64,000 nucleotides of DNA, taken from NCBI GenBank assembly GCA_024345305.1, contig BRON01000004.1, positions 1 through 64,000 of the forward strand, in the 5' to 3' direction. This document shows, piece by piece, positions 33,366-43,827 of this stretch (position 1 is its first letter; each line of letters opens with the position of its first letter). A model generated the notes under the pieces. The model was not told the origin of the DNA. It did not search any database and saw nothing but the letters and a program-made list of their open reading frames with translations. Both the position numbers and the translations under genes were made by a program. Source of the stretch: Mrakia gelida. Lineage: Eukaryota > Basidiomycota > Tremellomycetes > Cystofilobasidiales > Mrakiaceae.

Positions 33366-34475
33366 ATGTCCTCCGACGCCTCCTCTCCTGCTTTCAGCTC
33401 TGAGCACGAAACGAACTCTCCTGGATGGTTTTCCGACGCCCTCAGATGGCAACAAGACCAACATGACGTCGCCTCCAACCGCTTCAGGACCAACCTCGAT
33501 CAACAGCAACAGGCACTTGCTCAAGCTCAAGCTCAACAGGAGGAACTCGTCCAACTCGTCCACCAACTTCAAGCTCAACTCCCCTCTTCGGTCAATTCCT
33601 CCCTCCACAACTCCTCCATCCCCTACGCTCAAGAACCCAAGGAGCCCAAGGTCGCTGCTCCTACTCCCTTCACCGGAAAAGTTTCCGAAGCGAGGGAATT
33701 CCTCATCAAGTGCGAACTCGTCTTCAAAGTCCAACCTCGTTCCTACTCCTCCGACTCGGCCAAGATCACCTTCGTCGTTACCTACCTCAAGGACGCCGCC
33801 TTTCACTGGATCCGACCGGCTCTCGATCTCAAGGATGACGAGACTCCTCCCAACTGGTCTCAGGATTGGATTCTCTTCAAGAAGAAGTTCCTCCAAGACT
33901 TCGGAGACGCGGACCTCATTGAAACCTCTCGACGCTCCCTCGCCAAACTCAAACAAACAGGACCCTGCACCACTTACGCCATCGACTTCCGACGCTTCGC
34001 TTCCTCCCTCGAGATGAGCGATCAGTCTCTTCGACATGCCTACTACGACGGACTCAAGGACGACGTCAAGGATCGAATCCTCAACCCTCTCTCCACCGAC
34101 TTCACCGACTTGGAAACCCTCATCAACACTTCAATCCGATGGGACACCCTCCTTTACAACCGTCGAAAACAGCCTTCCACCACCAACAAGCCTTTCCCCG
34201 TCACCAACTTCCTCCCTCGAAACTCCACCCTCTCCTCTGGACCAACTCCAATGGACGTCGACGCGACTACTTCTCGACCTCGAGGACCTCTCACCGACGC
34301 CGAAAAACTTCGCCGACGAACTCTCGGACTCTGCGGATACTGTGGTGGAGCGGGTCACTTCGCAATCACCTGTCCTCTCGCGGCAAATCGACGACAACAT
34401 CAGCTTTCCGCTTTGGAATACGGAACCGACGCACTTCCCTCGGCCACGGTCACCCCTCTTCCCGCTTTGGAATGA
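33366..34475 (+). CDS. gag: Gag of the chromodomain retrotransposon
   Basis: A 369-residue capsid/nucleocapsid protein starting at the first ATG after the LTR (MSSDASSPAF). The N-terminal part has a Gln-rich, probably coiled segment (QQQQALAQAQAQQEEL, residues 50-70). A retrotransposon gag core follows (FTGKVSEAREFLIKCELVF onward, about residues 100-270), then a CCHC knuckle CGYCGGAGHFAITC near residue 335. The ORF ends at TGA 34473-34475. The same frame stays open without another stop into the protease, so pol could be reached by readthrough of this TGA. Alternatively TGA is a recent nonsense change in what was one gag-pol ORF. Confidence 0.92.
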   Translation: MSSDASSPAFSSEHETNSPGWFSDALRWQQDQHDVASNRFRTNLDQQQQALAQAQAQQEELVQLVHQLQAQLPSSVNSSLHNSSIPYAQEPKEPKVAAPTPFTGKVSEAREFLIKCELVFKVQPRSYSSDSAKITFVVTYLKDAAFHWIRPALDLKDDETPPNWSQDWILFKKKFLQDFGDADLIETSRRSLAKLKQTGPCTTYAIDFRRFASSLEMSDQSLRHAYYDGLKDDVKDRILNPLSTDFTDLETLINTSIRWDTLLYNRRKQPSTTNKPFPVTNFLPRNSTLSSGPTPMDVDATTSRPRGPLTDAEKLRRRTLGLCGYCGGAGHFAITCPLAANRRQHQLSALEYGTDALPSATVTPLPALE

Positions 34476-37400
34476 AGGCCACAGCCTTCCCCCTTCGCTC
34501 AGCTCAACAATCACCGGTCCTCGCTCTCGTCCTCGTCAACTATAAACCTACCAAACTCCCCTCTGGTCGCCAACTCCAAATCGACTTCCCATCCTCACCC
34601 CGGTCGTCTTACCACTCCCTCCCCTCTCAACATCTCCCTCAACTCCCTCTCCAACTCGCTCTCACCTTTCACCCATCCAAACCCCTTCGAAATCCTTGCG
34701 CTCGAGACGATCTTCTCAGAGGAGGATCACCTCGTTATCGAAGTCTCGTTGGGCTTCGGATCTTCCGCCATCAAGACCTTCGCGATGCTGGACTCTGGAG
34801 CTACTTCAAATTTCGTCGACTCTACCTTCGTCTCCGCCCATTCCCTCAAAACGGTCGCCAAACCCATTCCTCGGGAACTCGTCGTTGTTGACGGTCGTTC
34901 CATCTCCTCTGGCGCCGTCACCCACCACACCTCTCCACTCCCTTTCTCCGTCACCTCCTCATCGCCACTTCACTCCGAAACCCTCTCCTTCGACATCACT
35001 ACCCTCGGATCCTACCCCATCATCCTCGGAATCCCCTGGCTCAAAAAACACGAACCAACAATCGGATGGAGCACCCACTCGCTCGACTTCCTCTCGGACC
35101 ACTGCGACTATCACTGCCTCCCACCTATCGCGGATCGGAATCTTCGCTTCCCAACAGCTTCCACCCCCACTCCACTCTCTTCCCTTCCCTCATCGTTCCA
35201 CCCATCGCCAAAACCTCCTTCCCTCAGCAAGCCTCCTCCCAGCAAACCAAGACCCTCGACGCGGCCCACCGTCGCATCTCCCTCGCCCCCAACCTCGCCT
35301 CTCCCTCAAATATCCATCATCTCCGCTGCCGCCTTCACTCAAGCCGCCAAGGCAGGAGCATTCAAGAACGTCTACTCTCTCTCAGCCAACTATTCCCCCG
35401 TTCCTGTCGACATCTCTCCGCCTCGCTCAGGAGAGGAACCTCCCTCGGATCCAACCTTCAACCTCGACAAACACCTCCCTCCCGAGTTCCTTCCCTATCG
35501 CTCAGTCTTCGAAAAATCCTCCGCCGACATCCTCCCTCCTCATCGATCCTACGACCTCAAGATCAACACCGAACCCGGCTCCACTCCTCCCTTCCAACAC
35601 ATCTACGGACTCTCCGCCACGGAACTCGACGCTCTCAAGACCTTCATCGACGAAAACCTCACCAAAGGATTCATTCGACACTCAACCTCTCCCGCTGGAG
35701 CTCCCATCCTTTTCGTCAAAAAGAAGGACGGATCTCTTCGCCTTTGCGTCGACTACCGAGGACTCAACAAGATCACCCTCAAGAATCGCTACCTCTCCCC
35801 CTCATCCCCGAATCCCTCGATCGACTCTCCAAGGCAAAATTCTTCACCAAACTCGATCTTCGTGGAGCATACAACCTCGTTCGGATCGCTCCTGGAGACG
35901 AGTGGAAAACCGCCTTCCGCTGTCGTTACGGCCACTTCGAATACACCGTCATGCCCTTCGGCCTCACCAACGCTCCCGCCGCCTTCCAGCACTTTATGAA
36001 CGACACCCTTCGCCAACACCTCGACATCTTCTGCATCGTTTACCTCGACGACATCCTCATCTACTCCAACTCCCTCGCCGAACACACTCAACACGTCTCC
36101 GTCATCCTCAAGGCTCTTCAAGAAGCACAACTCTGGGTCAAACCGGAGAAGTGTGAGTTCTACAAGGAGGAGGTCGACTTCCTCGGTTACGTCGTCGGTC
36201 GAAATGGAGTTCGAATGGACAAGAACAAGGTCTCCGCTATCCTCGAATGGTCCCCTCCCTCCTCGGTCAAGGATATTCAGGTCTTCCTTGGATTCGCCAA
36301 CTTCTATCGCCGCTTCATCCATCACTTCTCGGACATCGCCGCTCCCCTCACCTCCCTCCTTCGAAAAGACGTCCCCTTCGACTTTGGACGCGACGCTCTC
36401 TCCGCCTTTAACAAACTCAAAACCGCCTTCACCACCGCTCCCGTCCTCACCGTCTTCGATCCCTCACTCCCACTCCTCCTCGAAACCGACGCGTCCGACT
36501 TCGCTATCGCCGGAATCCTCTCCCAACGCTCTCCCACCAACGAATTCAACCACCCCATCGCTTTCTACTCTCGAAAACTCAACCCCGCCGAACTCAACTA
36601 CGAAATCCACGACAAGGAGATGCTCGCCATCGTTGAGTGCCTCAAGGAATGGAGACACTACTGTGAAGGACACCCGTCAACCCTCACGATTCACTCCGAC
36701 CACGAGGCCCTTCAATACTTCAATTCGTCCAAGGTCCTCACGCGTCGACAAGCTCGCTGGTGCGAACTCCTCGGAAACTTCTCCTTCGTCATTCACTACA
36801 AACAGGGAACTAAGATGGAACTTCCGGATGCCCTCTCGAGACGATCGGGTCTTTCAGAGGGGAGTAGAGCTTCTCAACAAGCCCCTCAACGCGTCCTCAA
36901 GCCTGGTCAACTCGTCGCTCCTCCCCGTCCTCCCTCGGAACCCTTCGTCAACCTTACCCCGGCTATCAACACTCCTCCACATCTATCTATCGCTCAAGGC
37001 TCTCGGCCAATCCGAACATCCACTCGCCTTTCACTCTCGAAACCTCAACAACCTCAACCTCCTCCCTCGATCCTCGCTCCCTCCCTCGACCCTGCACCTC
37101 AACCTCCTCCCTCAATCCTCGCTCCCTCCCTCGACCCTCAACCTCCTCCCTCGATCCTCGCTCCCTCCCTCGATCCTGCACCTCAACCTCCTCCCTCAAT
37201 CCTCGCTCCCTCCCTCGACCCTGCACCTCAACCTCCTCCCTCGATCCTCGCTCCCTCCCTCGTCCCTGAACCTCAACCTCCTCCCTCGATCCTCGCTCCC
37301 TCCCTCGACCCTCAACCTGCCGATCCGGATCCCGACCTTGTCGGACGCATTCGTCGCGCTACTTCCCTCGACCCTTCGCTCGACGAAATCGGACAGCTCC

Positions 37401-38848
37401 TCCGGAACCCGATGCTCCCTCTAGAATACGACAACTTCATCCTCCTCCGAGACTTCTCACTCCACCCAACCCTCGACCTCATCCTCTTCAAGGGACTCAT
37501 CCGAGTACCCAACGATCACCAACTTCGCCTCGACATCGTTCGCTCCTGCCACAACACCCTCCTTGCTGGTCACCTCGGACGAACCAAGACGCACGACCTC
37601 CTTCGACGATCCTTCATCTTCCCTCTGGACTCGGATTTCGTCGGAACCTACGTCGCGGGTTGTGATACCTGCGCTCGAAACAAACCCTCGCGACAACTCC
37701 CCCTCGGCCTCCTCCAACCTATCCCTCCTCCACTTGCTCCCTGGCGCCAAATTTCGATGGACGGAATCGTCAAGCTCCCTCTCTCCAACGGATTCGACTG
37801 CATTCAGGTCTTCGTCGATCGCTTCTCCAAGATGGTCGTCCTCGTCCCTTATAAGGAAGATGGATTCAACGCGTCGGATCTCGCCAAAATGTACCTTAAC
37901 CACGTCGTCGCTCATCACGGTCTTCAAACAGACATCCTCTCGGATCGCGGAACTACCTTCACCTCCTCCTTCTTCACCTCCTTCATCCAACTCCTCGGCG
38001 TTCGTCCTCACTTTACTACGGCGTTCCACCCTCAAGGAAACGGTCAAACGGAAAAGACGAATCAAGCAACGGAAACCTACCTTCGGATGTTTTGCGACTA
38101 CAACCAATCGAACTGGTCCGGACTCCTCCCAACATGCGCCTTCGCTCTCAACAACTCTCGCTCGGCCACCACCCTCGAATCTCCCTTCTTCGCGGATCAT
38201 GGTTACCATCCTTTGGCTCCCTCCGACTTCCTCCTCACCGCCACCTCTCACAACCCCGCCGCCAACACCGAAATCCTCGCTCTCGCCAAAGTCCACTCCT
38301 CTATCCACCACTCAATCATCCACGCTCAAGACCTCCAAAAAAAGTACTACGATCGGAAACATCGGGCTCCAATTCGACGCGACAAGGATGGAAAGGAGGT
38401 CGACCTCTTCAACGTCGGGGATCTCGTTTGGCTCAACTCCAGAAACATCTCCACCGCTCGGCCCTCGTTCAAGCTCGACGCACGAAATCTCGGTCCCTTC
38501 CCCATTGTCAAGAAACTCTCCCCAATCACCTTCGTCCTGGACCTTCCCCCTACCCTCCAAGTTCATCCCGTCTTCCACGTCTCGCTCCTCCTCCCTCACT
38601 CTCCCGGCCTCCACGATCAGCATCAGGATCCTCCTCCCATCATTGAATTCGAATCCCAGGAACACTTCATCCCGGAACGGATCCTCGCTCACGAACATCG
38701 TCCTGACGGAACCTACTACCTCGTTCACTGGGAAGGATATCAAGACTTCGACGACACTTGGGAACCGGCCAACGGACTTGCTCGACTTCGAGTTCTCAAC
38801 TCTTATCTTCGCTCTCACAAGGATGCTCGCCCTAGGAAAGGTTCTTAG
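34476..38848 (+). pseudogene. pol: Pol polyprotein (PR-RT-RH-IN-chromodomain), frameshifted
   Basis: Aspartic protease with [12 protein letters not shown] (about 34790). Reverse transcriptase begins [20 protein letters not shown], then the frame breaks near 35793, where a C is missing from TACCTCTCCCC. It resumes one frame over as [12 protein letters not shown] and continues with the YLDD active site (about 36040). RNase H has LETDASDFAIAG. A Pro-rich linker holds six repeats of PQPPPSILAPSLDPA or close variants (about 37050-37320). Integrase has the HHCC zinc site (CDTCARNKP) and catalytic residues in MDGIV, SDRGTTF and QGNGQTEK. The C-terminal chromodomain reads YYLVHWEGYQDFDDTWEP. Stop TAG is at 38846-38848. 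It is inactive unless the deletion is a sequencing error or is bypassed. Confidence 0.92.
37040..37325 (+). repeat. In-frame 45-bp tandem repeats in pol linker
   Basis: Six imperfect copies of CCTCAACCTCCTCCCTCGAT plus CCTCGCTCCCTCCCTCGACC encode PQPPPSILAPSLDPA between RNase H and integrase. One or two copies are shortened by two codons. Confidence 0.85.
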
Positions 38849-38885
38849 ACGCTTGAGAGACCTTCGCGTCTTAGATGGGGGATTA

Positions 38886-39244
38886 TGTCAGGGAATCAGG
38901 TTTCAGCTCCTTCTTGTTTCACTCTCCCTTACTCTTTCCCTTTCTTCCCCCTACTTCCCTTTCACCGCTACTAGTCCTTTGTTCTCAGCTACGCGTTCTG
39001 CCTTTGTCCCTTTGTTCATAACTCTTCCCCTGTTATCGTTTCAGCCTTCAAAGTCTTTTGTTCTTTCTTCCCTTTGATCGCTTCGCCTCCCTTAAATATG
39101 TTCGCCTCGCTTTTCACTTTCTAACCTCTATCTTGAATCACCTTTGGATCATACCTCGTCCTCGTTCCTCGATAAGCACCTGACTTCTCTTCGTCGCGTC
39201 GCTCTCGTTCCCTCGCCTTCCCCGCTCCTCGCTCGATCCTCACA
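38886..39244 (+). repeat. Right LTR (359 bp)
   Basis: Same length and termini as the left LTR. It is preceded by a purine-rich tract (GATGGGGGATTA at about 38874-38885) that could serve as polypurine tract. Confidence 0.95.
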
Positions 39245-39615
39245 CCCTGGGCGGGTTTGAACCTCTCCCTCACTTCCTCTCTCTCCCCACACCCCTTCCG
39301 GTGATTCTGCGGTTTCCCGGAGAGTGCTTGGCCCCAAATGCATCCTCTCAGTCAAAGGAAGAACCGCTCAGCACAAGTGAGTTGACTTCCCCCCTTGCTC
39401 TCCCTCTCCGGCTCATGGCTTCCATCTCCTACCTTCTCTCCCCTCCTTCAGCTATATTTGATGACCGAGCAAATCCCACGCATGTCTGGGAAGGCTGCAG
39501 AGACTCAGCACTCCATTTTTGGGGTCTATAGTTTCCTACGAGAGGTCCCGGGTTGATTTGAACCCTTCTCCCTCCCTCTCTCTTCTCAACCTTCTCCCGG
39601 TGATTCTGCACTCAG
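39245..39615 (+). repeat. Diverged tandem repeats of about 300 bp, right block
   Basis: From the target duplication at 39245 the interrupted repeat continues (GGCGGGTTTGAACCTC...CCGGTGATTCTGC). Another unit starts at about 39450 with CAGCTATATTTGATGACC and ends at about 39615. Confidence 0.65.
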
Positions 39616-39938
39616 ATTTCTGTCCTCCTTACAGTTCCATCATCTCCTCTATCTCTCCCACTCCCAACCTGGTGTAGCTAGCTTCTTCTCACCCTCACCA
39701 TCTCCACACCAATCATCACTCCTTTCCTCGGTCCTCAACATGTTGCTCCCATCTCAATTCTTCAATTTCCCCTCCCCTCCCCTTCCCACCACGCTCTTCC
39801 CCTTCCTCATCTCCTCGAGACGTCAACCCAACGCACCGGGACCCAACCAGAGCGGGAAAAGACGCGTTCATCGTATCGTCCTGTCTTGAACGCTAATTTG
39901 AACCGAAGCTTCATGAATTTAAGGCTTACTAAGCCCCG
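39616..39938. other. Spacer before tRNA-Asp
   Basis: I see no gene in this stretch; it is mainly pyrimidine-rich. Confidence 0.4.
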
Positions 39939-40043
39939 TTCTGGCTAGTATATTGGTTAGTATGCAAGCTTGTCATCTAGATCTGTATCTCTGATAGATC
40001 AAAGCTGTTCGCTTGAGAGCAGGGTTCGATTCCCTGGCCGGAA
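39939..40043 (+). tRNA. tRNA-Asp(GTC) with 34-nt intron
   Basis: Acceptor TTCTGGC/GCCGGAA, D-arm TAGTATATTGGTTAGTA, anticodon stem CAAGC/GCTTG, loop TTGTCA interrupted at 39976-40009. T-arm CAGGG/CCCTG. Confidence 0.88.
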
Positions 40044-40213
40044 GAAGTCCTTTCTTTTTGAGTTCTGCTTGCTTCGTTTTGCTCCTTTCGTTTCGGGCTA
40101 TCAGCGTAAGTGGGAGAGGTATGCAAGAGGCAGGTCGGAGGAGAGGAGGAGAGGTGTGGCGAGGGTCAGAAGGGAAGGGAAGAGGGGAAGAGGAAAGGTC
40201 CGCAGACTTGCAA

Positions 40214-40580
40214 GCGTCAGACTCTTACTACACAGTTATAGTGACTAACAAAGTCCTATCTGAAGGTTGGGGGTTCGACCCCCCCGTTAGGCTAACGTAT
40301 ATTTTTGGCAGCTGCTCCTGCAGCTGTCTATCTTTTGGGCTTCCACCCGTTTTCAGTGGCTTTGCCATTTCCCAGGGCCTCAGCTGCTTGTCGTCTCCCA
40401 TCCCCCTCCTCCTCCTTCCCTTTCCCTCTTCTTGCCTCCAATCCAACCTTGCCCCACCGCCGACCTGCCTCCGTCTTACCGTCCAAAAGCAGGGGACTGA
40501 GAGGAGGAAAGCACCAAAAAGCAAAACAAAACACAACCCTCCTTTCCCCTCAGCCCTCTTCTCTCCCTTCCCGTCCATCC
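40214..40580 (-). repeat. Inverted duplication, right arm
   Basis: Reverse complement of 29718-30082 with a few substitutions. One end falls exactly at the D-arm/anticodon-stem border of tRNA-Lys. Confidence 0.85.
40217..40292 (+). pseudogene. tRNA-Lys(CTT) fragment lacking the 5' part
   Basis: Anticodon arm, intron, variable region, T-arm and 3' acceptor strand match tRNA-Lys at 30005-30105. The 5' acceptor strand and D-arm are absent and replaced by unrelated sequence, so it cannot fold as a tRNA. Confidence 0.85.
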
Positions 40581-41023
40581 TTCGTTCCCCCCAGCTCCTC
40601 CACCTCCTCAGCGCCCTCAGCTAAAAGGAAACGAGGCGGTAGGTATCCATGTTAGCATCACAAAGCAGGAAGGGGGGGGGGAAGGAGACCAAAAGAAGAG
40701 CAGACTTCCCTCTCCCTCAACGGTCTCCCAGCGTGTTCCTCCTTCCTCGTCCCTCCTATGTCCTTCGCTCTTTCCTCCCCTGGCTGCCTCAGTTGCATAT
40801 CCTTCTGCCCTTTCGTCCCTGCTGCTCTCCCAGTGTCTGTTGCCGCTACGTCTCCGCCATTCTCCTCTTCTCAACTCACCCGCACTGCTTCCCGCTTCTT
40901 TGCTAGATGCCTAAAAAGAACCGCTTGATGTCACAAAGAGAGTGTATTCGACCTTTCAATCTGTCGTGTCGGGATGCATCCGGATCCTCCCGCTAGAGCA
41001 AAAGGAGATAAAAACAGGAAATT
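40581..41023. other. Spacer before first Gly-like tRNA
   Basis: Pyrimidine-rich spacer with a run of nine or ten G at about 40672-40681. No gene seen. Confidence 0.4.
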
Positions 41024-41136
41024 GTCGTGTCCGGGACTCGAACCCGGTTCCACTGCTGAACTCCTGGTCTAAACTGATTTGCTAGACTTGAAAGTGGGAA
41101 GCAGAGATCTCTATCCCACTCCCACTTGACATAGCT
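41024..41136 (-). pseudogene. tRNA-Gly(CCC)-like sequence with intron, degenerate
   Basis: The minus strand has a strong T-arm (CCGGG-TTCGAGT-CCCGG), and TCTGC/GCAGT anticodon-stem halves around TTCCCA with a 37-nt intron (41058-41094). Acceptor and D-arm pairing is poor. It is probably a decayed tRNA gene, although the 3' half is well conserved. Confidence 0.45.
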
Positions 41137-42545
41137 ACGTCTATAGTAGGTCTCGCGCAACGAGAACGTGTTCTGCGGACATTTAGACGCTTGCACCCTC
41201 TCCCGTTCCTCGAGCCTCCCGGGAACGGCCTCCAGCAGAGCGACCTCCCCTCTGCTTCCCTACAATTTCAACTAGATATATACCACTTCAGATTGTGATC
41301 TACAAGTACCCTTGGGGAAGCAGCCCTCCGTAGAGAACAAAGGAAAGTGAGTGAGTGATGAGAGAGGGAGGGGAGCGGCCTCTCCATGCAAGGGGGCCCC
41401 TCTTGTAGATACCAAGAAGTACGTTCGCCTTATAGTTCTGGTATGTTTGGATCAATTTAGACCGGGAAACACGGCGTAGAACCAAGACAGAGTTGCTGGA
41501 GGCAGAGAAAGGAGGGCGAAGGAAGAGCAAGAGAGAAGGGAGCAAGAAAGGCCAAGCGGGTTCATTCCACTACTAGACCTCGTTCGTTAACGTCAAAGAC
41601 TAAGGTGTGTAGAGCGATCTGTAAGCGAGCATAGTTACTAACTAGTCTTACAGGGGATAGATATAGGTAGAGAGAAACAGACAAGTTCAAACAGCTCTCT
41701 CAAAACGAGAGCAAGCGCTGAACACAACCTCACTTCAAGCGTTTTGATTTCCGGTTTCTGACTCGTTAATGAGCTCAAACTCGTCTTGTTCGCTGTCTTC
41801 TTTCGCTTCACTCAAAGAACTACAGTGCAAAGAAGGTGTCTGAAAAGACTTGACGCCAAAGGGAGGCCGAGTACGGAGGGAGAGCGAAGCAAATGAAAAG
41901 CACCAAAAGGACAAAGTGCTCAGAATGGGGGAGTTGAGACCCAAGGAGGTTACTTTGTCGTTTCCGAGGAACTGGGGAAAGACTTCACTCGGAGCATCGT
42001 TTTTCTGTAGACGTGTATAGTATAGGAGTTGGTGCCGTGTCTGAGTTGGTTCCAAACGGCTCGAGGAGCGGAAAATCTTGCAAACGACCCTATGAGCTGA
42101 GAAGCGCGTCTCGGTGAATCCATACTTCTCGAACATTTTCATCGCATGCTATCGGTACTAAGACTCATCACATACTATCCAGCATGTTTCGGATTCGACT
42201 TAACCTCGGTTGAGGTCTACCAAAGCAGGGGAAGAGGGGAGAGAGTGAGCGCGCCCCCTTCGCCTTGAGGGCTGTTCTGAGCTTCTTTTGGTAGCTGGAT
42301 ACGTCCCATCGCAGACGGGATCTCATCTGATCTCGACATCGCTGGCCGGAAACGAAAGTGCGCTCAGAGAGCGGAAACTTCACGCTTGTCGATAAGCTCT
42401 TCCTTCCCTCCTTCTCGCTTCCCCATCCTTCTGAGAGTGCCATCCACCACTGAAGGAGGAGTTTATTAGGTCAACCGTAAGCAAAAAGAGGAGGGCGGCG
42501 GGTACGCGGAAAGAAGGAACAGTCGAAAAAAGCGGAAAAAATCAT
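41137..42545. other. Intergenic stretch between two Gly-like tRNA sequences
   Basis: ORFs here (for example minus 42142-41735 and 42443-42168) lack recognisable domains. I see no feature that I can support. Confidence 0.4.
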
Positions 42546-42639
42546 GTCACGTCCGGGACTCGAACCCGGTTCCACTGCTATTCAACCTTTTTGAGGAGGA
42601 GAATGGGAAGCAGAGATCTTACCCATGGACAAACGAAAC
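42546..42639 (-). tRNA. tRNA-Gly(CCC)-like gene with 24-nt intron
   Basis: Same type as 41024-41136. T-arm CCGGG/CCCGG, acceptor GTTTCGT against ACGTGAC with one mismatch, anticodon loop TTCCCA, intron 42580-42603. The D-arm pairs weakly. It is better preserved than the first copy but not certain to be functional. Confidence 0.45.
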
Positions 42640-43827
42640 TTGCTTTTAACGTTAACAACCGCAGTTTTCCTGCAGCCGCACCGGTACTCTCCAGCCGTCT
42701 CTCGACTTCGCCTCTGTGGCCGCGTGTCGAAGCAGCTGGTTCTAGATTTCCACGTTCGACAGAAGAAGTGCAGATCTAGCTTTCGTTGTTCCATTCGAAG
42801 GGAGAATTCCGTGACACCGAGCGAGCTACGAGACTGACAGTGCAGAAAGAGTGAGACCGTGCTTGACGAAGGAAGGAGGCCCTTCCAAGTCAAGTTAGAA
42901 ACGGGCAAGGAGAGAAAGCGAAGTTAGAAACACCGCAAGCTGAGATCAAAATTTACTCCGTCAGCGGATTCGATATCTGAGGGAACAGTACATCAAAGAC
43001 GCAAAGGGAGAGTGAAGCGAGAGGTGCAAAGTTCCGACGCGTCGCTTCCCTCCCAGCCGAAAATGAGTTCTTTGTGTCAAAGTGCGAAATCTACCGATCT
43101 AGTTCTTTGGGCGGGTAGCCTCACACCAGGAGACAAGCGGATATCAGTTTCAGCGTCAGTGCCGTTGAGGGGAGCTCACAATCGCGTCTTGAAGATCGCA
43201 AATTTCGAGGAAAGTGAAGACTTGGGCTACGGAGCAGGGAGTTGTTTTACTGGAACGCCCCAGTCAAGGAGAGATGAAAACAAAAAGGAAAGTGAAAATT
43301 TCATCCTTGGTTGAGACTGGGGAACGGTTTCAAAGATACAAACGGCCGTTCTGAGGGCAGCAACAGTCAAGTTTGCGAAGCTGTGAAGATTTGCGTATCT
43401 CTTTCTTTCTTTTCTACAGTAGAATAGGTTGCTGAGCTCGCTCCTCTAGTTTCTAATCTCGCTAGCTCTCTCTCTCTTCGCACACTGCCTTATTCCCTTA
43501 ACCTTTTTCACTTCCCTCTCCTCCCTTCTTACTCTCGTCTACATCTTGACCACCAAGCTAGCGTCTCACGAGTCCTTGTTCGTTCATCTTCTACTCTCCT
43601 TCTCTTCATCAGTCGTGTACTTATATTCTCTCTATACTTCTACAGCTTTCTCTCTCCAGGTTAGCTCGATACATTGTCTACATCTTGACCACCAAGCTAG
43701 CGTCTCACGAGTCCTTCTTTCTCTCTCCAGATCGAACCAGACGCTAGACCTTACATCTTCATATCTTCATACCCTCCTCCTCTCCCTCCTCTCCCCCAAC
43801 GAACGAAACGAACAAACGCGAATCAAC
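42640..43827. other. Intergenic stretch with a 45-bp direct repeat
   Basis: No gene seen. The segment GTCTACATCTTGACCACCAA plus GCTAGCGTCTCACGAGTCCT occurs at about 43539-43578 and again at about 43677-43716. Confidence 0.5.

Larger units (their letters stand above)
32949..39244 (+). mobile_element. Ty3/gypsy chromodomain LTR retrotransposon
   Basis: A 6,296-bp element with 359-bp LTRs starting TGTCAG and ending CACA, and a CCCTG target duplication. The internal order is gag, protease, reverse transcriptase, RNase H, integrase, chromodomain, which defines a chromovirus. No difference between the LTRs was seen in the stretches I compared, so insertion looks recent. Even so, pol has a one-base deletion near 35793 and gag is separated from pol by an in-frame TGA. 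It is inserted in the third unit of a tandem repeat beside tRNA-Pro. Confidence 0.95.

Noticed and set aside
35066..35790. Start of the 1,260-residue ORF as an N-terminal extension of pol.
   Set aside because: Before about 35793 this frame is out of register with the protease/RT coding frame and reads Ser/Arg-rich nonsense. The true frame is the one containing LDSGATSNF.
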